From a bacterium (GTDB lineage: Bacteria > Acidobacteriota > Polarisedimenticolia > J045), in assembly GCA_021372775.1 (NCBI GenBank), contig JAJFTU010000158.1:1-36746 (forward strand): a stretch of DNA of 36,746 nt, written 5' to 3'. A program made the position numbers and the translations under genes. Every line of letters starts with the position of its first letter. The stretch's first letter is position 1. Below the pieces are notes generated by a model. That model did no database searches. It had not been told where the DNA came from and was given only the letters and a program-made list of their open reading frames with translations. This document shows positions 1 through 7,332 of this stretch, piece by piece.

Positions 1-208
1 CGACGCGGCGACGATCCGCCGCCGCGCCGAGGAGACGAGCGCGGCGCTGGTCGTGACCACGGCCAAGGACGCCGTCCGCTGGCCGGCCGGCGCGCCCGCC
101 CCGGCGGTGCTGCGCGAGGAGTTCCTCGTCCGCGGCGGCGAGGCGCTCGTGGACCTCGCGCTGCGCCGCTGCGCCGCGGAAGCGGCGGCCGCCGGCCCGC
201 CGAAGTAG
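1..208 (+). CDS. lpxK: Tetraacyldisaccharide 4'-kinase, 3' end only
   Basis: This is the last 68 codons of a gene entering from the left edge, in the frame starting at base 2 and ending with TAG at 206-208. The remnant contains LVVTTAKDAVRW, which matches the C-terminal TT-x-KD motif of LpxK, the inner-membrane kinase that adds the 4'-phosphate to the lipid A disaccharide. After it comes the usual short tail (EFLVRGGEALVDLALRR). The call rests on this one motif plus the context: a lipid A acyltransferase and two heptose genes follow on the same strand. The N-terminal P-loop is outside the window. Confidence 0.82.
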   Translation, partial: DAATIRRRAEETSAALVVTTAKDAVRWPAGAPAPAVLREEFLVRGGEALVDLALRRCAAEAAAAGPPK

Positions 209-252
209 CGCCCGGGCGGCGACGCCCCGATCCCCGCGGCCCGCGCGACGAA

Positions 253-288
253 CGACGCGGCCGCTCGAACCGACGCGGCCGCTCGAAC
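253..288 (+). repeat. 18-bp tandem duplication in the lpxK-acyltransferase gap
   Basis: The 18-mer cgacgcggccgctcgaac occurs twice head to tail (253-270 and 271-288) in the 195-bp gap between the lpxK stop and the acyltransferase start. A partial third similarity follows. No convincing promoter or terminator was found in the gap. It looks like replication slippage in GC-rich non-coding DNA. Confidence 0.8.
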
Positions 289-403
289 CGGCGACGCCGC
301 AGAACCCGGAATTCGCCTCCGCGCGGCGCGGGAGGTCTTGCGCGGCGCGGCCGATGTCCGAAGATAGGCACGCGGCGTTCCTTGCGCCGCGGCGAAGGGA
401 ACG

Positions 404-1312
404 ATGGCGCAATCCCGCAGCGTCGGCCGCCGGATCGAGGCGGCCGCGGTCCTCTCCACGGCGGCGATCGTGCGGCGGCTGCCGCTCCGCGCGCGGATCG
501 GCTTCGGCGAGGCGGTCGGCTCGCTGCTCCACGCCGTCGATCGCCGGCACCGCGAGCTCGCGCGGACCAACATCGCCTTGTCGCTGGGCGTCGGCGCGGA
601 CGAGGCGGCGCGGATCGCGCGGCGCACCTTCCGCTGCCTCGGGCGCGGCTTCGCCGAAACGCTGACGATGTCGTACTACCGCGGCGCGGCGCTGGAGCGC
701 GCCGTCGAGGTCGAGGGGGTCGAACATCTCCGCGCCGCGTACGCGCTCGGCAAGGGGGTCGTCGTCTGCTCCGGGCACATCGGCAACTGGGAGCTGGCCG
801 GCCTGCGGCAGTGCCAGCTCGGCGTGCCGATGGACTACATCTCCCGCCCGCTCGACAACCCTTGGCTCTACGACCGCCTGCTCCAATGGCGCGAGGCGGG
901 AGGCGTCTTCACCCACGCCAAGCACGGCGCCGTGCGCAGCGCGCTCAAGACGCTCAAGGCCGGGCGCACGCTGGCCTTCGTCATCGACCAGAACATGACC
1001 AGCCCGCCGCGGATCTTCGTGCCGTTCTTCGGCCGCGCCGCGGCGACGACGCCGACGATGGCCCACCTCTCGCTGCGCACCGGCGCGCCGATCGTCCCCG
1101 CCTACACGATTCCGCGGGACGACGGCACCTACCTGCTGCGCTACCTGCCGGCGATCGCGGTTCCCGAGACCGGCGACGAGGACGCCAAGGTCCGCGCGAT
1201 CACGCTCGAGGCGACGCGCCTGCTCGAGGAGTGGATCCGCGCCTGCCCGCACTCGTGGCTCTGGCTGCACGACCGCTGGAAGACCCGCCCCGGCCCCGGC
1301 GAGGAGATCTGA
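404..1312 (+). CDS. lpxL: Lipid A biosynthesis lauroyl/myristoyl-type acyltransferase (LpxL/HtrB family)
   Basis: This 302-residue protein belongs to the LPLAT/HtrB family that transfers secondary acyl chains to lipid A at the inner membrane. The catalytic H-x4-E/D motif is visible as H125 to E130 in SGHIGNWE. A second family signature, WLWLHDRWKTRP, lies near the C-terminus, and the length is normal for the family. The N-terminal hydrophobic anchor is weaker than in the E. coli enzyme. The start at 404 has the purine-rich stretch GAAGGGA just upstream. The stop overlaps the gmhB start (ATGA at 1309-1314), so the two are probably translationally coupled. Position after lpxK supports the role. 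The exact acyl chain (LpxL, LpxM or LpxP type) cannot be read from the sequence. Confidence 0.9.
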   Translation: MAQSRSVGRRIEAAAVLSTAAIVRRLPLRARIGFGEAVGSLLHAVDRRHRELARTNIALSLGVGADEAARIARRTFRCLGRGFAETLTMSYYRGAALERAVEVEGVEHLRAAYALGKGVVVCSGHIGNWELAGLRQCQLGVPMDYISRPLDNPWLYDRLLQWREAGGVFTHAKHGAVRSALKTLKAGRTLAFVIDQNMTSPPRIFVPFFGRAAATTPTMAHLSLRTGAPIVPAYTIPRDDGTYLLRYLPAIAVPETGDEDAKVRAITLEATRLLEEWIRACPHSWLWLHDRWKTRPGPGEEI

Positions 1313-1890
1313 TGTCCCGTCCCGCCGTCTTCTTCGACCGCGACGGAACGCTCTGCCGCGAGCAGGGTTACGTCAACCATCCCGACCGTCTGGAGCTGCT
1401 GCCGCGCACCGCGGAGGTGATCCGCGCGCTCAACGAGCGGGGCGTGCCGACGGTCCTCGCGACGAACCAGGCCGGCGCGGCGCGCGGCTACTTCCCGCCG
1501 CACCTGATCGAGGAGACGCACGAGCGGCTCGCCGAGCTGCTCGCGGCGGAAGGGGCGCGGCTCGACGGGATCTACTACTGCCCGCACCACCCCGAGGCGG
1601 GCGGGCCGGGGCTGCGCGCGCGCTGCGGGTGCCGCAAGCCGCGTCCGGGAATGCTCCTCGCCGCGGCGCGCGACCTCGACCTCGATCTGTCGCGGAGCTT
1701 CATGGTCGGCGACTCGTTCCGCGACGTCGGCTGCGGCCGCGCGGCGGGGGTCGCGGGGACGGTGCTGCTGCGCACCGGCTACGGGCGCGGCGAGCTGCTG
1801 TGGAAGAGCGGAACGGCGACGGTCTGGCCCGACTGGATCGCCGACGACTTGCCGGCGGCGCTGGAGTGGATCCTGCCCCGCCTCGCCTGA
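1312..1890 (+). CDS. gmhB: D-glycero-D-manno-heptose-1,7-bisphosphate 7-phosphatase
   Basis: A 192-residue HAD-superfamily phosphatase removing the 7-phosphate of heptose bisphosphate on the way to ADP-heptose for the LPS core. Catalytic aspartates D9 and D11 sit in FFDRDGT. The GmhB-specific zinc-binding set is present as C90, H92, C105 and C107, within CPHHPEAGG and RCGCRKPRPGM. The later motif MVGDSFRDV carries the Mg-binding acidic residue. The start overlaps the acyltransferase stop. Neighbouring hldE kinase and nucleotidyltransferase genes complete most of the pathway; gmhA is not in the window. Cytoplasmic. Confidence 0.93.
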   Translation: MSRPAVFFDRDGTLCREQGYVNHPDRLELLPRTAEVIRALNERGVPTVLATNQAGAARGYFPPHLIEETHERLAELLAAEGARLDGIYYCPHHPEAGGPGLRARCGCRKPRPGMLLAAARDLDLDLSRSFMVGDSFRDVGCGRAAGVAGTVLLRTGYGRGELLWKSGTATVWPDWIADDLPAALEWILPRLA

Positions 1891-1925
1891 CGCGTCGCCG
1901 CATCGGCGCGGCCGACGCCGCGGGC

Positions 1926-2048
1926 GACGGAGAGAACGCACGACGCGGCGGCGAGGCCGGCGCGGCGGGCGACGGAGAGAACGCATGACGCGGCGGCGCA
2001 ACGACGCGGCCGACGCGTCGATCGACGGAGAGAACGCATGACGCGGCG
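1926..2048 (+). repeat. Triplicated ribosome-binding-site/start-codon cassette before the hldE kinase gene
   Basis: A 25-nt unit (GACGGAGAGAACGCA followed by T or C and GACGCGGCG) occurs at 1926-1950, 1971-1995 and 2024-2048, spaced 45 and 53 nt apart. Each unit holds a Shine-Dalgarno-like GGAGAG about 5 nt before a start position. The third unit supplies the real kinase start (ATG 2038). The second also has ATG (1985). In the first, the ATG is replaced by ACG. The region is the 147-bp gap between gmhB and the kinase gene and appears to have grown by duplication of the start site. Confidence 0.85.
1985..2041 (+). CDS. Possible 18-codon leader ORF coupled to the hldE kinase
   Basis: ATG at 1985, preceded by GGAGAG, opens an 18-codon frame (MTRRRNDAADASIDGENA) whose TGA (2039-2041) overlaps the ATG of the downstream kinase (2038-2040). 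Its beginning resembles the start of the kinase (MTRRPRR) because it arose by duplication of that start region. It may be a translated leader feeding ribosomes to the kinase, or a harmless by-product of the repeat. There is no evidence for a functional peptide. Confidence 0.3.
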   Translation: MTRRRNDAADASIDGENA

Positions 2049-3087
2049 CCCGAGGCGCCCCGCGCCGCCGCGCGACCCGCGGCGGCCGGCGCGCGCCGAA
2101 CTGCTGGCCTTGGTGGACCGTCTCGCGGACGCGCGCGTGCTCGTCCTCGGCGACGCCGTCCTCGACGAATTCGAGCAAGGGGAGATCGCCCGCGTCTCGC
2201 GCGAGGCGCCGGTGCTGATCCTCGACCACCGCCGGACCGACCTCTGCCCCGGCGGCGCGGCGAACACGGCGGCCAACCTCGCCGCGCTCGACGTCCGCGC
2301 GGCGATCGCCGGGCGGATCGGCGACGACGCGCAGGGAGAGCGGCTCTCCTCGCTGCTCGCCGCGCTCGGCGTGGACGCGCGCGGCCTCGTCCGCGAGCGC
2401 GGCTACGCCACGCCGACCAAGACGCGCATCCTCGCCGGCGGCCCGCACACCCGCAAGCAGCAGATCGTGCGGATGGACCGCGGACGGCGCGGCGTGCCGC
2501 TCGGCGAGCGGACGCGCCTGCGGATCGCCGCCGCGGCGCGGCGGGCCCGCGGCCGCGGCGACGCGGTGGTCCTCGCCGACTACGGCTACGGGCTGCTCGA
2601 CCCCTCGTGGGTCGCCGCGCTCGGCCCCGGCGCGGGGCCGCTGACGCTCGACAGCCGCTTCGCGATCGACCGCTACCGCGGCGTCTCGGCGGCCACGCCG
2701 AACCTCGAGGAGGTCGAGCGCGCGGTCGGCCGGCGACTCGACGACGACGACGAGGCGGCGATCGCCGCCGCCGCGCGCGAGCTGCGCCGCAAGCTGCGGG
2801 CCGAGGCGCTGCTCTGCACGCGCGGCGCGCGCGGCATGACGCTCGACGCCGCGGGACGCGGCGCGGCGGCGCGGATCCCGGTCTTCGGCTCGGACGAGGT
2901 CGCCGACGTCACCGGCGCCGGCGACACGGTGATCGCGGTCTTCACCGCCGCGCGCGCGGCCGGCGCGACGTGGCGCGCCGCGGCCGAGCTGGCGAACGTC
3001 GCCGGCGGGCTGGTGGTGATGAAGAGCGGCACCGCGACCCTCTCCCGCGCCGAGCTGCGCGCGGCGCTCGAGGAAGGGTGGGAATGA
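2038..3087 (+). CDS. rfaE1: D-glycero-beta-D-manno-heptose-7-phosphate kinase (RfaE domain I)
   Basis: A 349-residue PfkB/ribokinase-family sugar kinase corresponding to the N-terminal half of bifunctional HldE. Visible motifs are the substrate-side PGGAANTAANLA (about residues 71-82), the kinase signature DVTGAGDTVIAVF with catalytic base D296, and the central ADYGYGLL. It phosphorylates heptose-7-phosphate at C1; GmhB then acts on the product. Start ATG 2038 is preceded by GGAGAG in the third copy of a repeated cassette. The first 20 or so residues are an Arg/Pro-rich extension. The stop overlaps the next gene (ATGA at 3084-3087), which encodes the other HldE activity, so the bifunctional enzyme is split here. 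Confidence 0.9.
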   Translation: MTRRPRRPAPPRDPRRPARAELLALVDRLADARVLVLGDAVLDEFEQGEIARVSREAPVLILDHRRTDLCPGGAANTAANLAALDVRAAIAGRIGDDAQGERLSSLLAALGVDARGLVRERGYATPTKTRILAGGPHTRKQQIVRMDRGRRGVPLGERTRLRIAAAARRARGRGDAVVLADYGYGLLDPSWVAALGPGAGPLTLDSRFAIDRYRGVSAATPNLEEVERAVGRRLDDDDEAAIAAAARELRRKLRAEALLCTRGARGMTLDAAGRGAAARIPVFGSDEVADVTGAGDTVIAVFTAARAAGATWRAAAELANVAGGLVVMKSGTATLSRAELRAALEEGWE

Positions 3088-3671
3088 GCGGGCCGCGGCG
3101 CGAGGCGAAAGGCGCGGCGCCGCGCGAAGCGGCGAAGACGCCGGCGCGCGACGCGGACGACGCCGCCCTCCGCGGAACGGAAGACGCGGCGCCGCGCGAG
3201 GCGTCCTCGAAGATCCTGCCGCGCGAGGAGCTGGCGCGGCGGCTCGCCGGGGCGGCGAACGTTGCGCTCTGCAACGGCCTCTTCGACGTCGTCCACGTCG
3301 GCCACGCCCGCTACCTCGCCGACGCCAAGCGGCGCGCCGGAACGCTCGTCGTGGCGCTCAACGACGACGCGTCGGCGGCGGCGAACAAGGGGCCGTCGCG
3401 GCCGCTCGTGCCGCTCGCCGAGCGGCTGGAGGTCGTCGCCTCGTTCCGCGCCGTGGACTACGTCACCTGGTTTCCGGAACGGACGGTCGCGGCGACGCTG
3501 GAGCTGCTCCGGCCGCGCTGGCACGCCAAGGGGACCGACTACCGCCCGGAGACGCTCCCGGCGGAGGAGCGGGCGCTCCACGCCCGCCTCGGCGTCGAGC
3601 CGCTGATCGTCGGCGACGAGAAGACGCACGCCACCACCGACATCGTCGCCGCCGTCCTCTCGCGCGGCTGA
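3084..3671 (+). CDS. rfaE2: D-glycero-beta-D-manno-heptose 1-phosphate adenylyltransferase (RfaE domain II)
   Basis: A 195-residue nucleotidyltransferase, equivalent to the C-terminal domain of HldE, that makes ADP-heptose. The cytidylyltransferase-type HxGH motif is HVGH at residues 71-74, in NGLFDVVHVGHARYLADAK; the later GPSRPLVPLAERLEVV matches the family. An unusual N-terminal tail of about 45 residues, rich in Ala/Arg/Glu and containing AAPREA or a close variant three times, precedes the catalytic domain. No alternative start lies between the tail and the domain, and ATG 3084 overlaps the kinase stop, so the tail is probably translated. Last gene of the LPS operon; it converges with the GGDEF gene on the other strand 14 bp later. 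Confidence 0.9.
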   Translation: MSGPRREAKGAAPREAAKTPARDADDAALRGTEDAAPREASSKILPREELARRLAGAANVALCNGLFDVVHVGHARYLADAKRRAGTLVVALNDDASAAANKGPSRPLVPLAERLEVVASFRAVDYVTWFPERTVAATLELLRPRWHAKGTDYRPETLPAEERALHARLGVEPLIVGDEKTHATTDIVAAVLSRG

Positions 3672-3685
3672 GGCGCCGCCCGCGG

Positions 3686-5920
3686 TCACTCGGCCGGCGT
3701 CGTCCCTTCGGCCGGCACGACGCGGTTGCGCCCCGCCGCCTTCGCGCGGTAGAGCGCGGCGTCGGCGCGGCGCACCAGTTCATCGGCCTCGTGGACCGCG
3801 TCGGGGCGCATCGCGGCCACGCCGACGCTGACGCTCACCCGCCCTTCCGGCGCGTCCTCGTGCGGCAGGTCGAGCGCCACGACGGCGTCGAGGAAGCGGC
3901 GCGCGACTTCGAGCGCCCCCGCGGCGTCGGTCTCCGGCATGATGCAGACGAACTCCTCGCCGCCGTAGCGGGCGACGAGGTCGTGCGGGCGCTTCGCCGC
4001 CCCCGCGAGGGCGCGGGCGACCGCCTTGAGGCATTCGTCGCCGCGGGCGTGGCCGTAGCGGTCGTTGAACCGCTTGAAGTAGTCGACGTCGATCATCGCC
4101 AGCGCCAGATGACGATGACCGCGGCGCGCGGCACGCCAGGCGCGCGCCAGTTGGGCGTCGAACCGCCGGCGGTTCGCGACGCCGGTCAGGCCGTCGACGA
4201 GCGACTGCGCGAGCAGCAGGTCGCGCGCCCGCTTGAGCGCCAAGTGGTTGCGCACGCGCAGCCGGACGAGCAGCGGGCTGATCGGCGAAGAGATGAAGTC
4301 GATCGCCCCGGCCTGCAGCGCGTACGCCTGATCGTCGGGGCCGGCGCCGCGGGCGACGAAGATCACCGGGATGCGCGCGGTCGCCGGATCGCGCGCGAGA
4401 CGCGAGCAGACCTCGACGCCGTCCATGCCCGGGAGGGCGAGGTCGAGCAGGATCAGGTCCGGCTGCAGCGATTGGGCGATCCGCAGCGCGTCCGGCCCGG
4501 CGGCCGCCTCCGCCACGACGTACTCGTCGCGCAGGACCGCGGCGAGGATCTCGCGCGAGGCGGCGTCGGCGTTCGCGACCAACAGCGTCCCGCCGGTCTC
4601 CGCTTCGTCCGCGGCCTCGTCGCCCGCGTCGGCGTCGGCGGCCTCGCGGTCCGTCCCGCGGACGCGCGTCGAGACCGAGAGCGGGATCGGCGCCGGCCCC
4701 CGCGGCGCGGGCGCCTCGCCGGTCTCCTCCTCCGCCGCCGCGAGCGTCTCCGGCGGCAGCGCGAAGCGGAACGACGTTCCTTCCGCCGCCGACGTCTCGA
4801 ACCAGACTTCGCCGCCCAAGAGCCGCTCGCCGAGCAGCTTCATCGCGTAGGCGCCGAGGCCGCGTCCCTTCGCGCTCTTGGTGCTGAAGGAGCGCTCGAA
4901 GATCCGCTCCGCGATCTCGCGGGGAATCTCCCCTTCGTTCCGCACGGTGAACGTCGGCCGCCCGCCTTCGACGTCGTACGACGCGCGCGCCGTCCCGCCC
5001 GGCGGCGTGGCCTCGAGCGCGTTGCGGACCATGTCGAGCAGCACGCGCGCCGCGAGCGTCGGGTCGGTCTGGATCCGCGCGTCCGACGACGCCTCGACGA
5101 CGAGCGTCCGTCCCTCCGCCTCCGCGCCGAGCGTCGCGACCCGCTCGACGTCCCGCAGCAGGGCCGCCGGATCGACCGGCCGGCGCTCGAGCGCCAGCGT
5201 CCCGGCCTCGGCGAGCACGATCGCGTGGTGGCTCATCACCTCCGTCGCCAGCCGCGCCGTCAGCCCGAGCACGCTCTCCGCCGCCGCCTCGCGGGCCGCC
5301 GGATCGTCGTCGGTCAGGCGGCGCGCGACCCCCTTGAGGCCGCCGAGCGCGCCGACGAGATGGCGCAGGAAGACGCTCTCCAGCACGTCGCGCCGCTTCG
5401 CCGCGCTGATGTCCTGCAGCACGAAGGCGAGCAGCCGCTGGCCGGCGATCTCGATCGGCGTGCAGCGGACGCGGAACTCGGCCGCGCCGCGGACGCCGCC
5501 GCGGTCGATCGTCATCCGGCACTCGCCGCCCGCGGCGGCGTGGTCGAGTTGCGCGGAGAGGATCGTCAGCACCGCGCCGCAGTGCGCGCAGGCCTTGCTG
5601 GTGCCGCAGCCGCCGGGCCCTTCCGCCGCGTGGACGCAGCAGAAGACCTCGCCGGGGCGCAGCCCCTCGAGCCGCCGCTGGTCGTTCGCCTCGAGCGCCA
5701 GCAGCACTTCGGTGTTCGCGGCGACGACCTGCCGCCGCTCGTTGAGGAGCAGCACGTAGCCGGAGAAGGCGTCGAGCAGCGCCCGCGTCACCGGATTCTC
5801 GAGGCAGAAGCGGGCCGCCCTCCGCACGTCCTCCTCGCGGGCCCGTTCCGCCGGCGCGAAGAACGTCGTCGAAGGAGCCGTCCCCCCGCCCATCGCCTGC
5901 TCGTCGTCGCCGATCATCAT
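3686..5920 (-). CDS. PAS / kinase-like / receiver-like / GGDEF diguanylate cyclase
   Basis: A 744-residue soluble signalling protein. Order: PAS-like domain (about 40-172) with a cysteine cluster (C95, C105, C111, C114); histidine-kinase-like region (about 180-390) with N300 and a glycine-rich RSFSTK...GRGLGAYAMKLLGERL lid; acidic linker; receiver-like domain (about 445-565); GGDEF domain (about 570-740). The active site is GGEEF (653-657), with an inhibitory RxxD I-site R644-D647 five residues before it, so c-di-GMP synthesis with product inhibition is expected. The phospho-relay parts look degenerate: the expected DHp HD pair reads R186-H187, the receiver acidic pocket reads N450-A451, and the conserved Thr and Lys are A523 and S545. 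D493 remains. Start ATG 5920 follows GAGGGG; ATG 5917 is an alternative. The same frame runs on to 7039 only because it reads across rodA out of frame. Confidence 0.88.
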   Translation of the reverse strand: MMIGDDEQAMGGGTAPSTTFFAPAERAREEDVRRAARFCLENPVTRALLDAFSGYVLLLNERRQVVAANTEVLLALEANDQRRLEGLRPGEVFCCVHAAEGPGGCGTSKACAHCGAVLTILSAQLDHAAAGGECRMTIDRGGVRGAAEFRVRCTPIEIAGQRLLAFVLQDISAAKRRDVLESVFLRHLVGALGGLKGVARRLTDDDPAAREAAAESVLGLTARLATEVMSHHAIVLAEAGTLALERRPVDPAALLRDVERVATLGAEAEGRTLVVEASSDARIQTDPTLAARVLLDMVRNALEATPPGGTARASYDVEGGRPTFTVRNEGEIPREIAERIFERSFSTKSAKGRGLGAYAMKLLGERLLGGEVWFETSAAEGTSFRFALPPETLAAAEEETGEAPAPRGPAPIPLSVSTRVRGTDREAADADAGDEAADEAETGGTLLVANADAASREILAAVLRDEYVVAEAAAGPDALRIAQSLQPDLILLDLALPGMDGVEVCSRLARDPATARIPVIFVARGAGPDDQAYALQAGAIDFISSPISPLLVRLRVRNHLALKRARDLLLAQSLVDGLTGVANRRRFDAQLARAWRAARRGHRHLALAMIDVDYFKRFNDRYGHARGDECLKAVARALAGAAKRPHDLVARYGGEEFVCIMPETDAAGALEVARRFLDAVVALDLPHEDAPEGRVSVSVGVAAMRPDAVHEADELVRRADAALYRAKAAGRNRVVPAEGTTPAE

Positions 5921-5939
5921 CGAAGCGCCCCTCGCCGCG

Positions 5940-5969
5940 ACTCTATGACAATTTCCTCTCCGCGGTCCA
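5940..5969 (-). promoter_or_regulatory. Candidate promoter for the PAS/GGDEF gene
   Basis: On the minus strand, TGGACC (5969-5964) and TAGAGT (5945-5940) are separated by 18 nt. Each matches 4 of 6 bases of the sigma-70 hexamers. It lies 20 bp upstream of the ATG at 5920, in one of the few A/T-containing stretches of the gap. Predicted by eye only. Confidence 0.35.
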
Positions 5970-6095
5970 CCGCCGATTTCCCGCCTTGGCCCCCGTCGCC
6001 CGCGCCCCGGTCGTCCCCGAACCCCCTCGAACCACCGCCCGCGCCGACGCCGTCGCCGTGCGCAAGCGACGCCGGGGCTTTGCGCAGCGAAATGA

Positions 6096-6162
6096 GGTCG
6101 GCCGTCAGGGGGCCGGCGGACCCCTCGGTTAAGGCGGTCCGCCGGCCCCCTGACGGCCGACC
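6096..6162 (-). terminator. 27-bp perfect inverted repeat downstream of rodA
   Basis: Arms 6096-6122 and 6136-6162 are exact reverse complements over 27 nt, with a 13-nt loop (cctcggttaaggc). It lies 73 bp after the rodA stop and 175 bp before the next gene start, both on the minus strand, so it could end the mre-rod transcript. There is no T-run after it (the minus-strand continuation is tcatttcg), so a classic intrinsic terminator is not assured. A palindromic repeat element is the other reading. The rest of the 314-bp gap (5921-6234) holds only the candidate promoter and no gene. Confidence 0.55.
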
Positions 6163-6234
6163 GGACGCGCCGCCGGACGCGCGGGCCTTGCCCCTCGAAG
6201 AGGCGAACGCCGGCCGCCCGTACGGATTTTCGGT

Positions 6235-7332
6235 TTAGGCGTTCACCAGCCGCCCCGTCCGCACGGACGACACCAACCCGAACGCGAGGAAGGTCGCCAC
6301 GACCGACGACCCGCCGTACGACACCAGCGGCAACGGCACGCCGATCGTCGGCACCACCCCCGTCACCATCCCCGTGTTGATGAAAATTTGCCCCGCCCAC
6401 AACACGACGACGCCGGTGGCGATCAACGTCCCCAAGTAGTCCTGCGACGTCGCGGCCGTGTCCACCGCCCTCATCAACAACGCCAGCAGCAGACCGAGCG
6501 TGACCAACACGCCGACGAAGCCGGTCTCCTCGGCGATCACCGCGAGAATGAAGTCGGTCTCGCGCGCCGGCAGGAACTCGAGCCGCGACTGGCTCCCTTG
6601 GAACAGCCCCTTCCCGACGACCTCCCCCGAGCCGACGGCGATGCGGGACTGGATCGTCTGGTAGCCGGTCTTCATCGGATCGCGGTCCGGCTCGAAGACG
6701 GTGATGATCCGCTCCTTCTGGTACGGCTTGAGGACCATGAACCAGCCGATCGGCGCGAGCAGCGCGGCGACGACGGCCAGCGTGACGAGGACCTTCGGCC
6801 GCAGCCCGGCGACCCACGCCAGCCCCAGGAAGAGCGGCACGTACGTCACCGCCGTCCCCATGTCCGGCTGCAGCAGCAGCAACCCCATCGGCGCGACGAT
6901 GAACGCCGCGAGATAGGCGAGGTGCCGGAAGTCGAGCCGGTGCGGCGAGCGCGAGAGGAACGACGCGGCCGCCAGAACCGTCAACGTCTTCATCGGCTCC
7001 GACGGCTGGAAGCGGAACGGCCCGCCGAGCGAGAACCACGAGCGGGAGTTGGCGATCGGGTGGGTGAAGAGGACCAGCACGAGCAGCGCCATCCCCACGC
7101 CGTAGAGGATGAACGCCAGATCGGACCAGTCGTGGTAGTCCACCTTCGAGACGACGAAGTAGACGACCCAGCCGACGAGCATGAAGATCAGTTGCCGCCC
7201 GCCCGATCCGCTCCAGAACGAGAGCTCCTTGCTCTGCGTCGCGCTGTGCACGAAGACCACGCTGATCGTCGAGAGGGCGAGCAGCAGCAGGACCGTCGCG
7301 CGGTCGGCCTTATCGAGGATCCACTGGATCAT
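6235..7332 (-). CDS. rodA: Rod-shape peptidoglycan glycosyltransferase RodA (SEDS family)
   Basis: A 365-residue polytopic inner-membrane protein that polymerises lipid II into glycan strands for lateral wall growth, partnered with PBP2. SEDS features are visible: about ten hydrophobic segments, the conserved ETDFILAVIAEETG containing the essential Asp, LQPDMGTAVTYVP, and the C-terminal GVPLPLVSYGGSSVVATFLAFG signature. Start ATG 7332 gives the usual short cytoplasmic N-terminus (MIQWILDKADRATVLLL) and overlaps the end of mrdA by 23 bp. A longer frame to 7527 reads mrdA sequence out of frame and was rejected. Last gene of the mre cluster. Confidence 0.95.
   Translation of the reverse strand: MIQWILDKADRATVLLLLALSTISVVFVHSATQSKELSFWSGSGGRQLIFMLVGWVVYFVVSKVDYHDWSDLAFILYGVGMALLVLVLFTHPIANSRSWFSLGGPFRFQPSEPMKTLTVLAAASFLSRSPHRLDFRHLAYLAAFIVAPMGLLLLQPDMGTAVTYVPLFLGLAWVAGLRPKVLVTLAVVAALLAPIGWFMVLKPYQKERIITVFEPDRDPMKTGYQTIQSRIAVGSGEVVGKGLFQGSQSRLEFLPARETDFILAVIAEETGFVGVLVTLGLLLALLMRAVDTAATSQDYLGTLIATGVVVLWAGQIFINTGMVTGVVPTIGVPLPLVSYGGSSVVATFLAFGLVSSVRTGRLVNA

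Noticed and set aside
3791-6238. 815-residue ORF on the plus strand opposite the PAS/GGDEF gene
   Set aside because: Its Arg/Asp/Glu-rich composition and lack of any motif are typical of antisense frames in very GC-rich genes. The minus-strand frame has clear domains.
5921-7039. Upstream extension of the PAS/GGDEF frame into rodA
   Set aside because: The extension lacks motifs and overlaps rodA, whose own frame contains all SEDS signatures. ATG 5920 has a Shine-Dalgarno.
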